From assembly GCA_030411725.1 (NCBI GenBank), contig MU839829.1, forward strand, positions 1,550,001 to 1,614,000: a stretch of DNA of 64,000 bases, in the 5' to 3' direction. Numbering within the stretch: the stretch's first letter is position 1; every line of letters begins with the position of its first letter. The notes under the pieces were generated by a model. That model did no database searches. It was given only the letters and a program-made list of their open reading frames with translations, and was not told the origin of the DNA. Shown here piece after piece: positions 1 through 11,710 of the stretch. The stretch is from Echria macrotheca (lineage: Eukaryota; Ascomycota; Sordariomycetes; Sordariales; Schizotheciaceae). The position numbers and the translations under genes were made by a program.

Positions 1-907
1 GGTGATTAGCGCACTGAAGGCGGCGGAGAATACCACCATTCGGTCGTGCTTCATGGCCATGAGCGCCGCAACCAGAAACGTCTTGTCGCCGACTTCGGAG
101 AACAGAATCATGGTAAGAGAGAGAACGAATGAGTGGAACGGCTGGATAAGGCCTTCGCTCTCCTCGGCAAGCTTGGTGTTCTTCCCAGACTTGCTGCCCT
201 TGGTGACATCAAGGTAATCTTTGTTGGCGGCGGACTCGGGAAGCGGGGGGGCCTTGTCGTGCGTCTTGTCGGGGAGATCCGACGGTTTCTGCTGTATATT
301 AGCTCGATCGTCATGTAGAATAATCCAAAAAGGGCAGCCTGACCTCTAGTCCCGGGGCATCTTCCCACGACTTTGCGTTCGGCTTGCTCTCCTTCTCGCG
401 CAGCCTCTTCTCTTCGTCGGCGTGCGGGAGTGGCGGGGCCTCCTTGGGCGTCTTGGGCTTGTTCTCGATCTTTTCGCCAGTCTGGCTCTCCTTCTTCTTG
501 CGTTCCTTATCCTTCTCAGATACGCCGCCGCCCGTTCCCGTGGTGCCCTCCTTGGGCTCGGGCCGGTTCTTATCGTCCATCACGCCGTCATTGGTTTCGG
601 GTATTCGCTTTCCGTCCACGATGGTAGGGTCTTTTGGCCTGTCTCTCAGAGCCGGGAGATCGCTTGCATCTGTCTTCTTGTGCTCGTACTCGACGAATGG
701 GCCGGCATGCGGCTTCCCGTCCTTCCCGTCAACGGGTGCATCTTTGGTGCCGTACTTCTTCAGAGACGACCCGTCGGGGCCGGAATCCGAATACGCCTTG
801 GAAAGCGCCTGGGCGTCAGATCTTGTATCGGTCGAAACAGCGGCCGCGGCGGCGAGGGTTGGGAGAAGGAGCAGGAGCAGAGGCGATTTTCGCGATCGCA
901 GTCTCAT
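1..907 (-). CDS. GDT1: GDT1/TMEM165-family Mn2+/Ca2+ transporter, C-terminal part beyond window
   Basis: Exons complement(344..907) and (1..291), with a 52-bp intron at 292..343; the junction is phase 0. The protein continues past the left edge. Residues 1-25 are a signal peptide (MRLRSRKS followed by a Leu/Ala run). Residues about 26-235 are a long charged, Lys/Glu/Pro-rich low-complexity linker. The first family signature, E-V-G-D-K-T, lies near residues 254-259 in the first transmembrane helix. Members of UPF0016/GDT1 carry two E-x-G-D-(K/R)-(T/S) motifs and move Mn2+/Ca2+ into the Golgi against H+, supporting glycosylation; here only the first motif is in view. I chose Met at 905-907, where the signal peptide begins, over an in-frame Met eight codons upstream. 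The donor GTCAGG is weak, so the exon edge is slightly uncertain. Confidence 0.85.
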
Positions 908-1633
908 GGTGACGGGCGCGCGTTTTCGCAAACGCTATATTATCTTTAAAGCGTAAACAGACTACGAGACCGCCGTCGCGTTCGAAGATGTGTCGCTTGG
1001 GTGGGTTGCCTGTTGTTCTCGCGGAGATGGCTCTGGCAGGAGAGGTCGTTCTGTCCCTGCGGTGTCAGGGTGTCTGCAATCAATTAAATCGGACGGGTTG
1101 GCGACTGCGCACGGGCAATCCAAAGACTTCAACCGATGTCCAATGCAAGGTACTGGCAAGCCGTCGATTAAAGCGAAATGGAAAAGGAAAACAATGTCTA
1201 GAGTGTCGCCTTTGGGGAGAGAACGAGTGAGAAAGTTTGGGGGCGGATAGCGATCTCACTTGTTCGAACTTGGGCCACGATCTCGCCAAGCAGGGATGTC
1301 CTTTAAACAGCTTTTCTCCTGTAAATAAATTCGAAAATGCTTAGCAGATGCAGGCGACCAATGGCGGAACGTAATGCCACGCGTTCGAGTGCCCCCTGTC
1401 CCACTCCTCCTGCCCCTGTGTCCAGCTCGCCCCTTTTCCTACGGAGAACCCATCTTGGATTTGTTCCAGTGAGCTACCTATGCGGGCCTCCTCTGGGCGT
1501 GCTCATTGCTCGAGGGTGCGCTGGTTCTCTTTTTGATGACCTGGTCCTGTGTCTTCGGAGATCGTCGAGGAGTGCAGGTTGGTTATTCGGAGTCCATTGC
1601 TTCTTTGGAGAATATTCAGTTCGCGGGTCAGAG

Positions 1634-1641
1634 TCACGTGA
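1634..1641. promoter_or_regulatory. TCACGTGA palindrome (CACGTG E-box)
   Basis: A perfect 8-bp palindrome about 175 bp upstream of the Myb gene ATG. CACGTG is the core bound by bHLH factors of the Cbf1/USF type. That it is used as a promoter element here is inference. Confidence 0.4.
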
Positions 1642-1725
1642 TAAGCTCATGGATGAGGTGGGGCGGCCGCTAGGACTCAGCCGTGAGAAAATCACAACAA
1701 CTTCAAAAAAACATCACGGAAATTT

Positions 1726-1744
1726 TTAACCCTAACCCCAACCC
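1726..1744 (+). promoter_or_regulatory. Telomere-repeat-like motif (TTAACCCTAACCCCAACCC)
   Basis: A short CCCTAA-type run, equivalent to TTAGGG on the other strand, 68 bp before the ATG of the downstream Myb gene. Similar 'telobox' motifs occur in promoters of housekeeping genes and are bound by Tbf1/TRF-type Myb proteins. It is too short to be a telomere remnant on its own. Confidence 0.45.
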
Positions 1745-1812
1745 TTCTTCGTCAACCACACTTGGCCGCGAGCTACCATCGAGTTGGCAAGGGGAATTGA
1801 AGGACTAGAGCG

Positions 1813-4302
1813 ATGACTTCACGCGGAAGAGGTCGGCCTCCGACCAGGCAGTCGGCCGAGCCCGCCCCGGGCCCAGGTCGACGGTCGACGCGTCAACAGG
1901 CCGGAGCCCAGCCCCAACCCGAACCCCAGATCGACCCTGCCATTACAGCAGTTGAGGGCGGCAGCATGCTTCCTCCACGGCTACCGTCCTCTAGGAGAGG
2001 CCGAAGCCAGGAGAATGCGCGTGCCGCCGACATTGCGCGTCGCGGAACACGTCGGGAGGTCCCCCCCGATGAGAGCAGCATGGTGAGCATTAACAGCGTG
2101 GCCGAGTCTGGACCGTCGAGTAAGTCACATCACAACCCATGTTATATATAGTCTGCTCACAGAAGCTAGGCTCTGCGCCGTTGTCGTCTTATGCTCACCC
2201 ACAGAGACGGTTCGGCACGCCTGCGCGAGGTTCCTCGGTGGTGACCTCAACGGCTCCCTCTCCCGGCCAGGTTCGCGCCAAGGTTGGCCTCATGAAGAGG
2301 AGTCTGGACCGTTTGCTCACTGCTACTGCCGAGGCCTTCGATCACCTCTCTCTGCAGGGTGTTGACCGAGATGTCTTTGACGTGCAGCGCAAGGCAAACC
2401 AAGATGTTCTCGAAGCCTATCTCCGTACTTACTTGGCCCAAAATACGGACTCATATGCGAATGTCGCGTGGGTCTTAGATCAAGTCGGCGCCCAGAGCAA
2501 TGAACCTATTTACGCCAGGTTCTCCCAGATTCTCTCCATGGCCAACCTTGTCTCGCTGTTGGACACGACGGTGGATTTCCAGGAGGACGATCCCACGGCT
2601 CATAGCCCTGCCATCCAGGCCATTGATAGCGCATTCCCTCGGGACTTCAATGCCCAAGGGTTGGGCGGCGGTTATGTCATGGACCCGGCTCAGATACTCG
2701 AACAAGTCCTGGAGATTCGGACCCAGCTTTTGATCATCAATCTCCAGGTTTTGGTTTCGAGCAACGAGAAGTTCAATCCCTACGAAGCCGTCCGCGATGT
2801 TTTCTGCCAGCCGGGCTCCACCGTCAAGCAGCTGCATGAGCTCAAGGACAACCCGGGCAACGAGCAAGCTGATATCATCAAGGAGGTGCCTGGTTTCCCA
2901 CAGAAGGAGATGCCAAACATGGGATCCGAATGGATCCTCACGCGGATTAGATCTCTTTGTCAACAGCTGCCGACCGAAGAAATCAGGGGTGACGAGCTGC
3001 AATTAGAGGAGCTCACTAAAGAATATCCGTTTGACGAGTTTGTTTCCGGGCTGGAGGCGTTTATCAAGGCTACATTCAACAAAACTCGGGCTCTGTTGGA
3101 ATCGGGGTCTTCTTCTTCACCCGACTTCCTAAATCCCGCTTCAGCAATCCAGTCCCAGCTGGCTGAGACAGTCTCTCAGTTTGGAGGTCCTGAAAGGTAC
3201 GTCCCATCTCAAGCTCACTGTGCCGGCGATGATTTGTTGACATTTCCAAGGTCCATTGGTATTCAAGGCGTGTTGGATGTTATGAACGACATCGAAACAC
3301 ATCAGGGTGCGGAATTCGCACGACTCGCAAGCCAGGACATCATTGAGAGGTCGCACCAGATCCAAGCTGGAACATATCCCCCAATCTCGAGCGTGTCTTA
3401 TCCGCCACAGTTCTCATCTTACGGGGAACCTCATGTGCAATCGAATGGCGCTATATACGCCCAGTCAGCAGCACAGGCCACGAATCCCAAAAGGAGACGG
3501 GCTGGCGACGACGGAGAAGCAGCGCCGGCCCCTGCGAAGAGACCCCGCGCACGACGGAAGCAGAACCCTGTGCAGAGCTCTGCGCCGGTGGCCTCGGGTG
3601 CGCTGCCCAGTACCGCCGTAGACGCGTCTCAGTATCCGCTCCCCCCGTCCTCTTTGGCTGCTGAACCGGACTTCGATGCGGTCCGAATCAGATCGAGGGA
3701 AATCTCAGCTGCCAACAGAAAAGCCAAAGAGCCACAGGTACGGTCGGCATGGGTTCGGAACGACGTCAAGCTTCTTGTCAAAGCTGTGGACACGTACAAG
3801 TGTAAATGGAGCATCATCCAAAAAGAAATCGAGGCGGGCACCATTCCGTTCGAAATCCCGCGTGACCAACAGGCCTTGCGAGACAAGGCGAGGTTGCTCA
3901 AACAAGATTTCTTGAAGTGAGTCACGGACCACCCTATTTGTTCTATCCCACTAACTTGTGCACAGGGCCGACGGTGTATTGCCACCTTCGTTTGACTTGG
4001 TTGTGCTTGGAAAGAAGGAGGTCAACGCTGTCATTGCCGTCGGCAAGAACCCCTACCGCAAGGAGGCCGACATTATCAACGGAATCCCGGTCAACACAGA
4101 GTATCAGGCTGACCCTGCTGCCTCTCCGGCCGCAGCACTTCCTCCGGCGACGGCGCAAGCAGCACTGCCAGCGCCAGAGCCAGCTTCGGCACCAGCACCA
4201 GACGACGGGGCCCAGGTAGAAGGAGCGGGCAGCGCTATGCCAGTCGCACAAATGGGCATGGGAATGGACGCAGATGCAGAATCAGAGCCAGTCGCAGCAT
4301 AG
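1813..4302 (+). CDS. Myb/SANT telobox-like DNA-binding protein (putative telomere-repeat-binding factor)
   Basis: Exons 1813..2119, 2170..3196, 3251..3916 and 3966..4302 give 778 residues. The N-terminus (1-100) is basic and Pro-rich with an AT-hook-like GRGRPP. Residues about 110-445 are all-helical and contain no motif I recognise. A Lys/Arg-rich nuclear-signal patch (PKRRRAG, KRPRARRK) follows. A single Myb-like helix set near residues 600-670 reads W-x-x-x-D-V-K-L-L, then Y-K-C-K-W-S-I-I, then Q-A-L-R-D-K-A-R-L-L-K. That last element resembles the VDLKDKWR telobox of TRF/Taz1/Tbf1 proteins. The C-terminus is Ala/Pro-rich. The internal 54-bp intron (3197-3250) is a multiple of three and stop-free, so an unspliced reading would add 18 residues. 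DNA-binding is well supported; telomere or TTAGGG binding is inference. Confidence 0.75.
3197..3250 (+). other. In-frame (3n) intron, easily missed
   Basis: GTACGT donor, TTGAC branch-like element and CCAAG acceptor, 54 bp, with no stop codon in frame. Removing it joins ...G-P-E-R to S-I-G-I-Q... without a frame change. It could be constitutively spliced or retained; sequence alone cannot decide. Confidence 0.65.
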
Positions 4303-4848
4303 TTAGCGCGCACTGGCCTAGAAGTTCGAGGAGTGGGTGGATTCATTCCAGAAGCGCATGTGATATGGGGACGGCCGCTGATTTCAGATCTGCGCTCGAC
4401 GGGATCCAGCATACCTAAGACGCGCGCTCCGAGCCCGTCAGTGATTTCTGCTTTGTAAACAGGGACGGGGTCACTGATCACGCTGGATCTGAGGGATGGC
4501 AGCAGTCAGATGATGAAGCCTAATGCTGAGTCTGAGGGAGGTTTTCCTTTTGGGAGCGGTTCGTCTTTGTTGGCGGGTTTATTTCCGTGTGCGGAGTATA
4601 GCGGTAGTAGCTTCATAGATAAGTTGTCGGTTTCTGCATTACTGTGTAAGAACTGGCTGGTGGAGAAGAGGGTGCACACGTGACCTGCACACCAAGGAGG
4701 TGGCCTCTGCGCTGTGCCGTGGATGTGGGGTCGTAATTGACAGCGGTGCGGCGGAATTGGCAACGTCGCGAGTTGGCTTTCCCACAGCTTCACCACGGCC
4801 GACTGATTCTTGCAATTCGCCAGCGCAGCCTGCCTCTTCCTGTCCACC
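4303..4848. other. Intergenic: 3' region of Myb gene and SEC21 promoter
   Basis: No gene seen. It contains a CACGTG E-box at 4677-4682, about 170 bp before the SEC21 ATG. The rest is ordinary UTR-like sequence. Confidence 0.6.
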
Positions 4849-7800
4849 ATGAACTACGGGAAGAAGGATGAGGATGCCGACACGGGTCTGGTCAAAATCG
4901 ACCGGACCCAGGTTTTCCAGGAAGGTGAGCAGTCCACCAAGACACAGACAGAAGAAGAGGCATCCCCTGAGCAGCTGCTAACCTAACCCGCCCGCCCTTT
5001 CGCCCACAGCCCGGCTCTTCAACAGCTCTCCAATCCAACCGCGAAGATGCCGCATTCTCCTGACCAAGATCGCCCTCCTCCTCTACACGGGCGAGAAGTT
5101 CCCGACCAACGAAGCCACGACCCTCTTTTTCGGCATCTCGAAGCTCTTCCAGAACAAGGATGCCAGCCTGCGCCAGATGGTCCACCTTGTCATCAAGGAG
5201 CTCGCCAGCTCTGCCGAGGACATTATCATGGTGACAAGCACGATTATGAAGGACACGGGCGGCAGCACCGATGTCATCTTCCGGCCAAACGCTATTCGGG
5301 CGCTCTGTCGCATTATTGATGTAGGCCCTCAAACCGATTTCTTGGCTGCCACGGCAAGCCTGTTATGTCCAGTGCTGACCATCCCAGGCGACAACGGTGC
5401 AGTCGATCGAGCGTGTTATGAAAACGGCGATTGTCGATAAGAACCCCTCGGTGTCCTCGGCCGCCCTCGTTTCGTCGTACCACCTCCTCCCCATCGCCAA
5501 AGATGTCGTTCGCAGGTGGCAGAGCGAGACGCAGGAGGCGGCGGCGAGCGTTAAGTCGTCCGGCGGCTTCTCCCTTGGCTTCTCGTCCTCTTCAAGCAGC
5601 CTTCCCGTCAACAACTCCACCATGACGCAGTATCATGCCATCGGGCTCCTCTACCAGATGCGATCACACGACCGGATGGCCCTTGTGAAGATGGTTCAGC
5701 AGTTTGGTGCTGCAGGTGCTGTTAAGAACCCGGCAGCGATCATCATGCTCGTCCGCCTTGCGGCCCAGCTTGCCGAGGAAGACCCCCAGCTTAGGAAACC
5801 CATGATGCAGCTGCTTGATGGATGGCTTCGGCATAAGAGCGAGATGGTGAACTTCGAGGCGGCCAAAGCCATCTGCGACATGCGCGATGTCACTGATGCT
5901 GAGGTTTCGCAAGCGGTCCATGTCCTCCAACTCTTCCTCAGCTCGCCTCGGGCCGTCACCAAGTTTGCCGCCCTCCGTATCCTTCACAACTTCGCTTCTT
6001 TCAAACCGCAGGCTGTCAATGTCTGCAACCAGGAGATCGAGCAGCTCATTTCTAACAGCAATCGCTCCATCGCCACTTTTGCCATCACGACGCTACTGAA
6101 AACCGGCAACGAAGCCAGCGTGGACCGCTTGATGAAGCAGATTTCCGGCTTCATGTCGGAAATTACCGACGAGTTCAAGATCACGATTGTGGAGGCGATC
6201 CGGACGCTCTGTCTCAAGTTCCCCAGCAAGCAGGCCGGCATGCTGCAGTTCCTCAGCGGCATTCTCCGCGACGAGGGCGGCTACGACTTCAAGCGTGCCG
6301 TGGTAGAGAGCATGTTTGACCTGATCAAGTTCGTTCCAGACTCGAAGGAGGAGGCACTCGCACATCTGTGCGAATTCATCGAAGACTGCGAGTTTACCAA
6401 ACTTGCCGTCCGGATTCTCCACCTCCTCGGGCTTGAAGGACCCAAGACGTCGCAACCGACCAAGTACATCCGGTATATATATAACCGTGTCGTGCTAGAG
6501 AACGCGATCGTACGGGCAGCCGCCGTGACAGCCCTTGCCAAATTTGGTGTCGGTCAAAAAGATCCAGAAGTAAAACGGAGCGTCGAAGTTTTGCTCACGC
6601 GATGCTTGGACGATGTCGACGATGAGGTGAGAGATCGTGCGGCGCTCAACCTCAGTCTTATGAAAGAGGAGGACGAGTTGGCTACGAGATTTGTCAAGAA
6701 TGGTAAGCTCCCTCGTCTCGGTGAAGTGTCCATCTAACCCGGATAGATACCATGTTTGCTCTTCCCTTCTTTGAGCGCGAGCTTGTGGCGTATGTCACCT
6801 CTGAAGATAAATCGGCGTTTTCTTCACCTTTCGACATCTCCAAGATCCCCGTCGTCACCCGCGAGCAAGCAGATGCCGAAGACAGGACCAAGAAGCTCAC
6901 AGCGACCACACCTTCGCTCAAGCCGCCAAAGGTCGGCCCGGCCAAGTCGGCGCCGACCGGCGCAGAGGCTGCGGCCACCGCATCTGCCGTGGCCCAGAAG
7001 TATGCGCAGGAGCTGATGCAGATCCCCGAGATGAAGGAGTTTGGCGCTGTCCTCAAGTCCTCGCCTGTGGTTGAGCTGACGGAAGCCGAAACCGAGTACG
7101 TGGTCAGCGTTGTCAAGCACATCTTCAAGGAGCATATTGTACTTCAGTACGAGGTCAAGAACACGCTCCCGGCGACGGTCCTAGAGAATGTGTCGGTCGT
7201 GGCAACGCCCTCGGATGAGGAGGAGCTCGAGGAGGTGTTCATCATGCAGGCCGAGAAGCTCGAGACCGATGTGCCAGGCAAGGTCTACGTCGCGTTCCAC
7301 AAGGTCAACGGCGAAGGGTCTTTGCCGCGTGCCACGTTCTCCAACATTCTCAAGTTCACCAGCAAGGAGATCGACCCGACTACGAACGAGCCCGAAGAGA
7401 CGGGTTACGACGACGAGTACGAAGTGGCCGAGTTTGACTTGTCTGGCAGTGACTACGTGATACCCACCTTTGCCGGCAACTTTGCCCACATTTGGGAGCA
7501 GGTTGGCGCCGCAGGAGAGGAGGCAGAGGAGACGCTCCAGCTGAGCGGTATGAAGAGCATAGCCGGTACGTTTTGCTGCTCCACAATCTATAAGAGTCAC
7601 AATGCTAACACTAATATCAGAGGCGACGGAACAACTGACGAAGACGCTGTCGTTGCAACCTCTAGAGGGCACAGATGTGCCAGTCAACCAGACAACACAC
7701 ACACTGAAGCTGTTGGGCAGGACGGTCAGCGGTGGACGGGTAGTAGCCAATGTCCGGATGGCTTATTCGAGCAAGTCGGGTGTGACGACCAAGGTGACGG

Positions 7801-7856
7801 TGAGGAGCGAAGAGGAGGGTGTCGCAGCACTAGTGATAGAATCCGTGGCAGACTGA
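4849..7856 (+). CDS. SEC21: Coatomer subunit gamma (gamma-COP)
   Basis: Exons 4849..4924, 5010..5320, 5388..6702, 6747..7565 and 7621..7856 give 918 residues, close to yeast Sec21 (935). All four introns close in phase; the third is only 44 bp. Residues about 25-540 form the adaptin-type HEAT-repeat solenoid (for example LFFGISKLFQNKD, NAIRALCRIID, KFAALRILHNFA). A Pro/Ala hinge follows near 560-610, then the gamma-COP appendage (AEKLETDVPGKVYVAF) and the C-terminal appendage subdomain ending ESVAD. Gamma-COP is part of the heptameric COPI coat that forms Golgi-to-ER retrograde vesicles and binds Arf1 and cargo signals. The start follows a good CACCATG context. Confidence 0.96.
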
Positions 7857-8622
7857 CGGACAGGTTATTAGGTCAAGGAGCTAGCGAATCCGGAAATGAA
7901 TGCATGGCGTTTTTTTATTCAGTTGCAGTGAAACTAGGCGGGCGTTGGAAGAGAATCAGCGGCTGCACAGTGGCGAGGTGAAAATAGAAAAAGTTGCCCT
8001 CTCATGTTGTTTCGCGTCCTCCCGACCACCTTTCATGTGTAAATGGTCAATCAACTGTTGGCTTCATATCTCGGATAGGAACGTATCCATTTATTGGATT
8101 ATTGATAATGTTATCTTCGCAGCGCCAACTCGTCCTGGTTCAAACGGCTTTTCTTGCTTGTGAGCGAGTGAGATGCATTAGGGTTGGGCGGGCCAGGAAA
8201 TTGGAGTCGTGATTGGAGATGCGATGACGTGGTGGCCGTTAGTTATCCTGTTGGAGACGTCGGTCCGAGACACGAAAAGCGCAGCGCGCAGCGCGCCGAG
8301 CAGGGATTGGGGTCATGCTCCTCCCGTCCTGACCAAAAAAAAGTCAAGTCAAGGCATCTTCTCTTTGTTGACCCACCCTGCCCCGTCCTCCCTCTCCTTT
8401 TTCCCATCCCCTCCTTTTTACCCCATCCTGCCCGGCTTCCCAACCGGTCCCGCAAAGTCACTCATTTTCGATTGCATCGTCGCCTCTATCGAGACTATCG
8501 AGTGAAGATTCCAACCCGCAGTCGCTGGCCGCAACTCGACGGTGACGATCGCCAAATCCCCGAATCGCAGCCACAACACACCCCACAGTCCGCGGCGCCG
8601 AGTCGTCGAGGAATTCGTCAAG
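7857..8622. other. Intergenic: SEC21 3' region and phosphotransferase promoter
   Basis: No gene seen. It has a TTAGGGTTGGG telobox-like motif (8178-8188), a short A run near 8334 and a long C/T-rich tract (about 8375-8450) typical of fungal promoters. The reading frame is open upstream of 8623, but the family-typical N-terminus begins at 8623. Confidence 0.6.
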
Positions 8623-9965
8623 ATGGTTTACGTTCGGGAGAAGTACCTACCGAACTTGAAGCAGTACAAGTACTCGAGCGTCGACCGATCGCTCGTCTCG
8701 CGCTACGTGCTCAAGCCTTTCTACACCAATGTCGTCATCAAGTGCTTCCCGATGAGCATGGCGCCGAACCTGATCACCCTGACGGGCTTCATGTTCGTCG
8801 TCGCCAACTTCCTGACGCTGCTCTGGTACAATCCGACGCTCGACCAGGACTGTCCGTCATGGGTATACTACAGCTGGGCCGCTGGCCTCTTTTTGTATCA
8901 GACCTTTGACGCCGTCGACGGCACTCAGGCGTATGTTCTCTCCGTGAAACCTTCCAAGAATGCCGTCATACTGACTTTGTATGTGTTTCTAGACGCCGAA
9001 CCCACCAGTCCGGTCCTCTCGGTGAGCTCTTCGATCACGGCGTCGACGCCCTCAACACGTCGCTTGAGGTTCTCCTCTTTGCCGGCTCGCAGAATATGGG
9101 ACAGAGCTGGAAGACGGTCGCGACCCTCTTCGCCAGCTTGATGACCTTCTACGTCCAGACCTGGGACGAGTACCACACCAAGACGCTTACCCTGGGCGTC
9201 GTAAATGGGCCGGTTGAGGGTATTCTGATTCTGGTAGGCGTCTACGCCCTGACCGGTTATCTCGGTGGAGGCCACATCTGGCAACAATCTCTGCTCGCGA
9301 CCTTTGGTGTGCCGCAGACCCTCTTCTCCGGCGCCGTCACGATCCCCGACTTCCTCTACAACCTGAGCTTCACCGAGTGGTACATGGTCCAGGGCACCGT
9401 CGTCCTGGTCCTCAACACGCTCGAGTCGGCCAAGAACGTCATCGAAGCGCGCCGCGCCCGCGGCGACCGCAGCCGCTATGCTCTTGTCGGTCTGGCGCCC
9501 TTTTTTATCACGTGGGGCTTTATGGTGGCCTACCTGTGGCTCCAGCCCAACATCCTGCACTGCCATTTGATCCCATTCGTCTTGTTTGCCGGCCTCGTCA
9601 ACGCCTACAGCGTCGGCCAGATGATCACGGCGCACCTGGTCAAGCTGCCCTTCCCATACTGGAATGTCCTGGTGGTGCCGCTCGCCTGGGGTGTTATTGA
9701 CTCCCTCGGCCCGCTGCTGCTGCAGTACAGCCCGATTCCCGGCATCGGCTGGCCCTCGGCTCTCGGTGATGGTGTCTACCAGGTCGCATTCATGCTCTGC
9801 ATGCTCGGAGCCGCTATTGGCGTCTACGGCAGCTTTGTTGTGGATGTCATTGTTACGATCTGCGACTACCTAGATATTTGGTGTTTGACAATCAAGCACC
9901 CGTACGTGGAGGGTCAGGATGAGGCCGCGGTATCGAAGCAGGTTAATGGCAAGAAGACGCAATGA
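8623..9965 (+). CDS. EPT1: Choline/ethanolamine phosphotransferase (CDP-alcohol phosphatidyltransferase)
   Basis: Exons 8623..8930 and 8993..9965 give 426 residues (yeast Cpt1/Ept1 about 390). The enzyme transfers phosphocholine or phosphoethanolamine from the CDP-alcohol to diacylglycerol in the last Kennedy-pathway step, in ER/Golgi membranes. The family motif D-G-x2-A-R-x8-G-x3-D-x3-D is complete: DGTQAR, then G-E-L-F-D-H-G-V-D. The 62-bp intron interrupts this motif directly after Gln-Ala. Multiple hydrophobic helices follow. The start (MVYVREKYLPNLKQYKY) fits the family N-terminus, and an upstream in-frame GTG extension was rejected. Choline versus ethanolamine preference cannot be read from the sequence, so the symbol is approximate. 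Confidence 0.93.
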
Positions 9966-11710
9966 TTATATTGGGAGGGATTGAGTTTCTTGGGAGGACA
10001 TCAGCTGATGCGAAGCCGGTTGGATCTTCTTTCATCGACGTCATTATTTATCGTTTCGTCCGACGTTCGCGGGATAGCGACCTTGTTCTATCGATTCCGT
10101 CCGGAGGTATATCTTGTAATCACGGGCGGGCCATGGGGAATAATAGATGGGCCCACGGGGTAATACGGGATGGGGAGTATATGAACATGGGATAGGAGGG
10201 AAAGGTTGATGAGACGCAAAGAAGGGGCTTACGACAGGGGAGATGATGGTGGTGGTTCTGCATTCGTTAATGGCTTGGCGGGATTCTGGGGGAGTTTATG
10301 GACGGTATGACGAGGGGTATGGGCACATAGAGCCGGCTGGGACGGGGTGGGATGAGCTCCGATGGGGTACACATGATGAAAGTACACAAATCGGGGGAGG
10401 GAAAGGGTACGGATAGGGAGGCTGTTTTCCTATTGTATGACCGTTCTCCTTTTCCGTCGTCTCGAGATACCAATACATATTATTCTTCCGTGCGGGAGAT
10501 ATATTCTTAGTAAACTCTATGGAAGCAACTCTTGAATTTTGAAAGGGACAGAAGCCATGGCTCGGTCTTTTTTTTTTTTTTTTTTTTGTTTGTTTGAGAA
10601 AATGAAGATGTTGTAGGGTCCGCGGTAGAGGGTACGCAGAAAAGACTTGGATTTGTATTTTGGTGCCTAAGAGCTGTTCCATCCTGGGAAGAACCTCAAA
10701 CCAGGAGGCATATCAAACTCGTAAACTCGTAGGTTATCAACTCATACATGGGCGCCCTACTCAACCCAATAACCTGACCATCGCATCTGTGGGGGGAGTT
10801 GGGGGTTTAGTACTCGGGACTCGGTAATCTGTACTCTGTAATCGGTATTCTGTCCACGGACGTCCCCAGAGACGAAGATGGCATGTCTGAGAAGAAAATG
10901 GACCGGAAGTATCCAGGTGAGTTAGAACCCTACTTCGCGGATGCGGGATGTATCACAGAACCGCTCCGATCCGGTTAGACTACTCCCCTAAGAAAGCGTC
11001 GGGGTAGAACGCAGTCCAGACTATGCAAGATAACAAGACAACCGATCCCTTCTTAAAACCATACATTTGATGGATGGAACAGCAGACGGTGAGTACTTTT
11101 GTTATTCATGTGATGTCATGTTATCTTATAGAAGGGCGTGAGACAGCCTGCCCGGACGGTCGACATCAGAGTTGAGCATACCAAACCGCCCGGCCGGCAT
11201 ATCCCCATCCCTTCAGTTTCAGTGGCGATGGTGTAAATACCGGATAATCCCGCTCCTAAATCTCGACAGATTGATCCACCGGTCCGTTTTCCCACCTCCC
11301 AATGCTTCCCTTTCCTTTCCCTGTTTAAATTTGCTTGCGTGCGTGTTTGTTTGTGTCCACCAAACTCTTAGTCCCTTCCCCTGGGTAAAATCCAGGGGTC
11401 AATACTGAACCCCATCAACCGCATCAGCTCACAAAACGGCCAACTCCTCCCACGATAACGCCTGTCCCAAATAATCCAAGAAGTGCGTCTCGCCTGTCAT
11501 ACTATACTGTATTAAATCGCGTAAATCGAACGGCTCAGTGTCTGATTCATCCGCAGTCGGAAAAAGGCTGAGAAGATAAATCAAGACCGCGGATCGTAAA
11601 CAGGTGCTCATCGAAAGTCGGGCTCCGTATCTAAAAATGATGAAAAAACGGATCGCAGAACCTATGTGCATCGAATGTAACGACACGCGTAAAAGGCCAA
11701 GAGACCCAGC
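9966..11710. other. Convergent intergenic region with a T20 tract
   Basis: 3' flanks of the phosphotransferase (+) and the bZIP gene (-). No coding evidence. It contains a 20-nt T tract (10568-10587) and AT-richer UTR-like sequence; otherwise I see nothing. Confidence 0.6.
10568..10587. repeat. Poly-T tract (T20)
   Basis: Uninterrupted run of 20 T in a convergent intergenic region, about 600 bp past the phosphotransferase stop codon. Confidence 0.8.

Larger units (their letters stand above)
908..1812. other. Divergent intergenic region between GDT1 and the Myb gene
   Basis: No convincing coding sequence. It is the shared upstream region of two divergently transcribed genes. It contains a TCACGTGA palindrome (1634-1641) and a telomere-repeat-like run (1726-1744), both listed separately. 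Short open frames here overlap each other on both strands and show no family resemblance. Confidence 0.7.

Noticed and set aside
1726..1744. Interstitial telomere or chromosome-fusion scar
   Set aside because: Only one full TTAGGG unit with degenerate flanks; better explained as a promoter telobox.
8542..8622. 27-residue N-terminal extension of the phosphotransferase
   Set aside because: Opens with GTG-type or poor context and low-complexity residues. The family N-terminus starts at 8623 with ATG.
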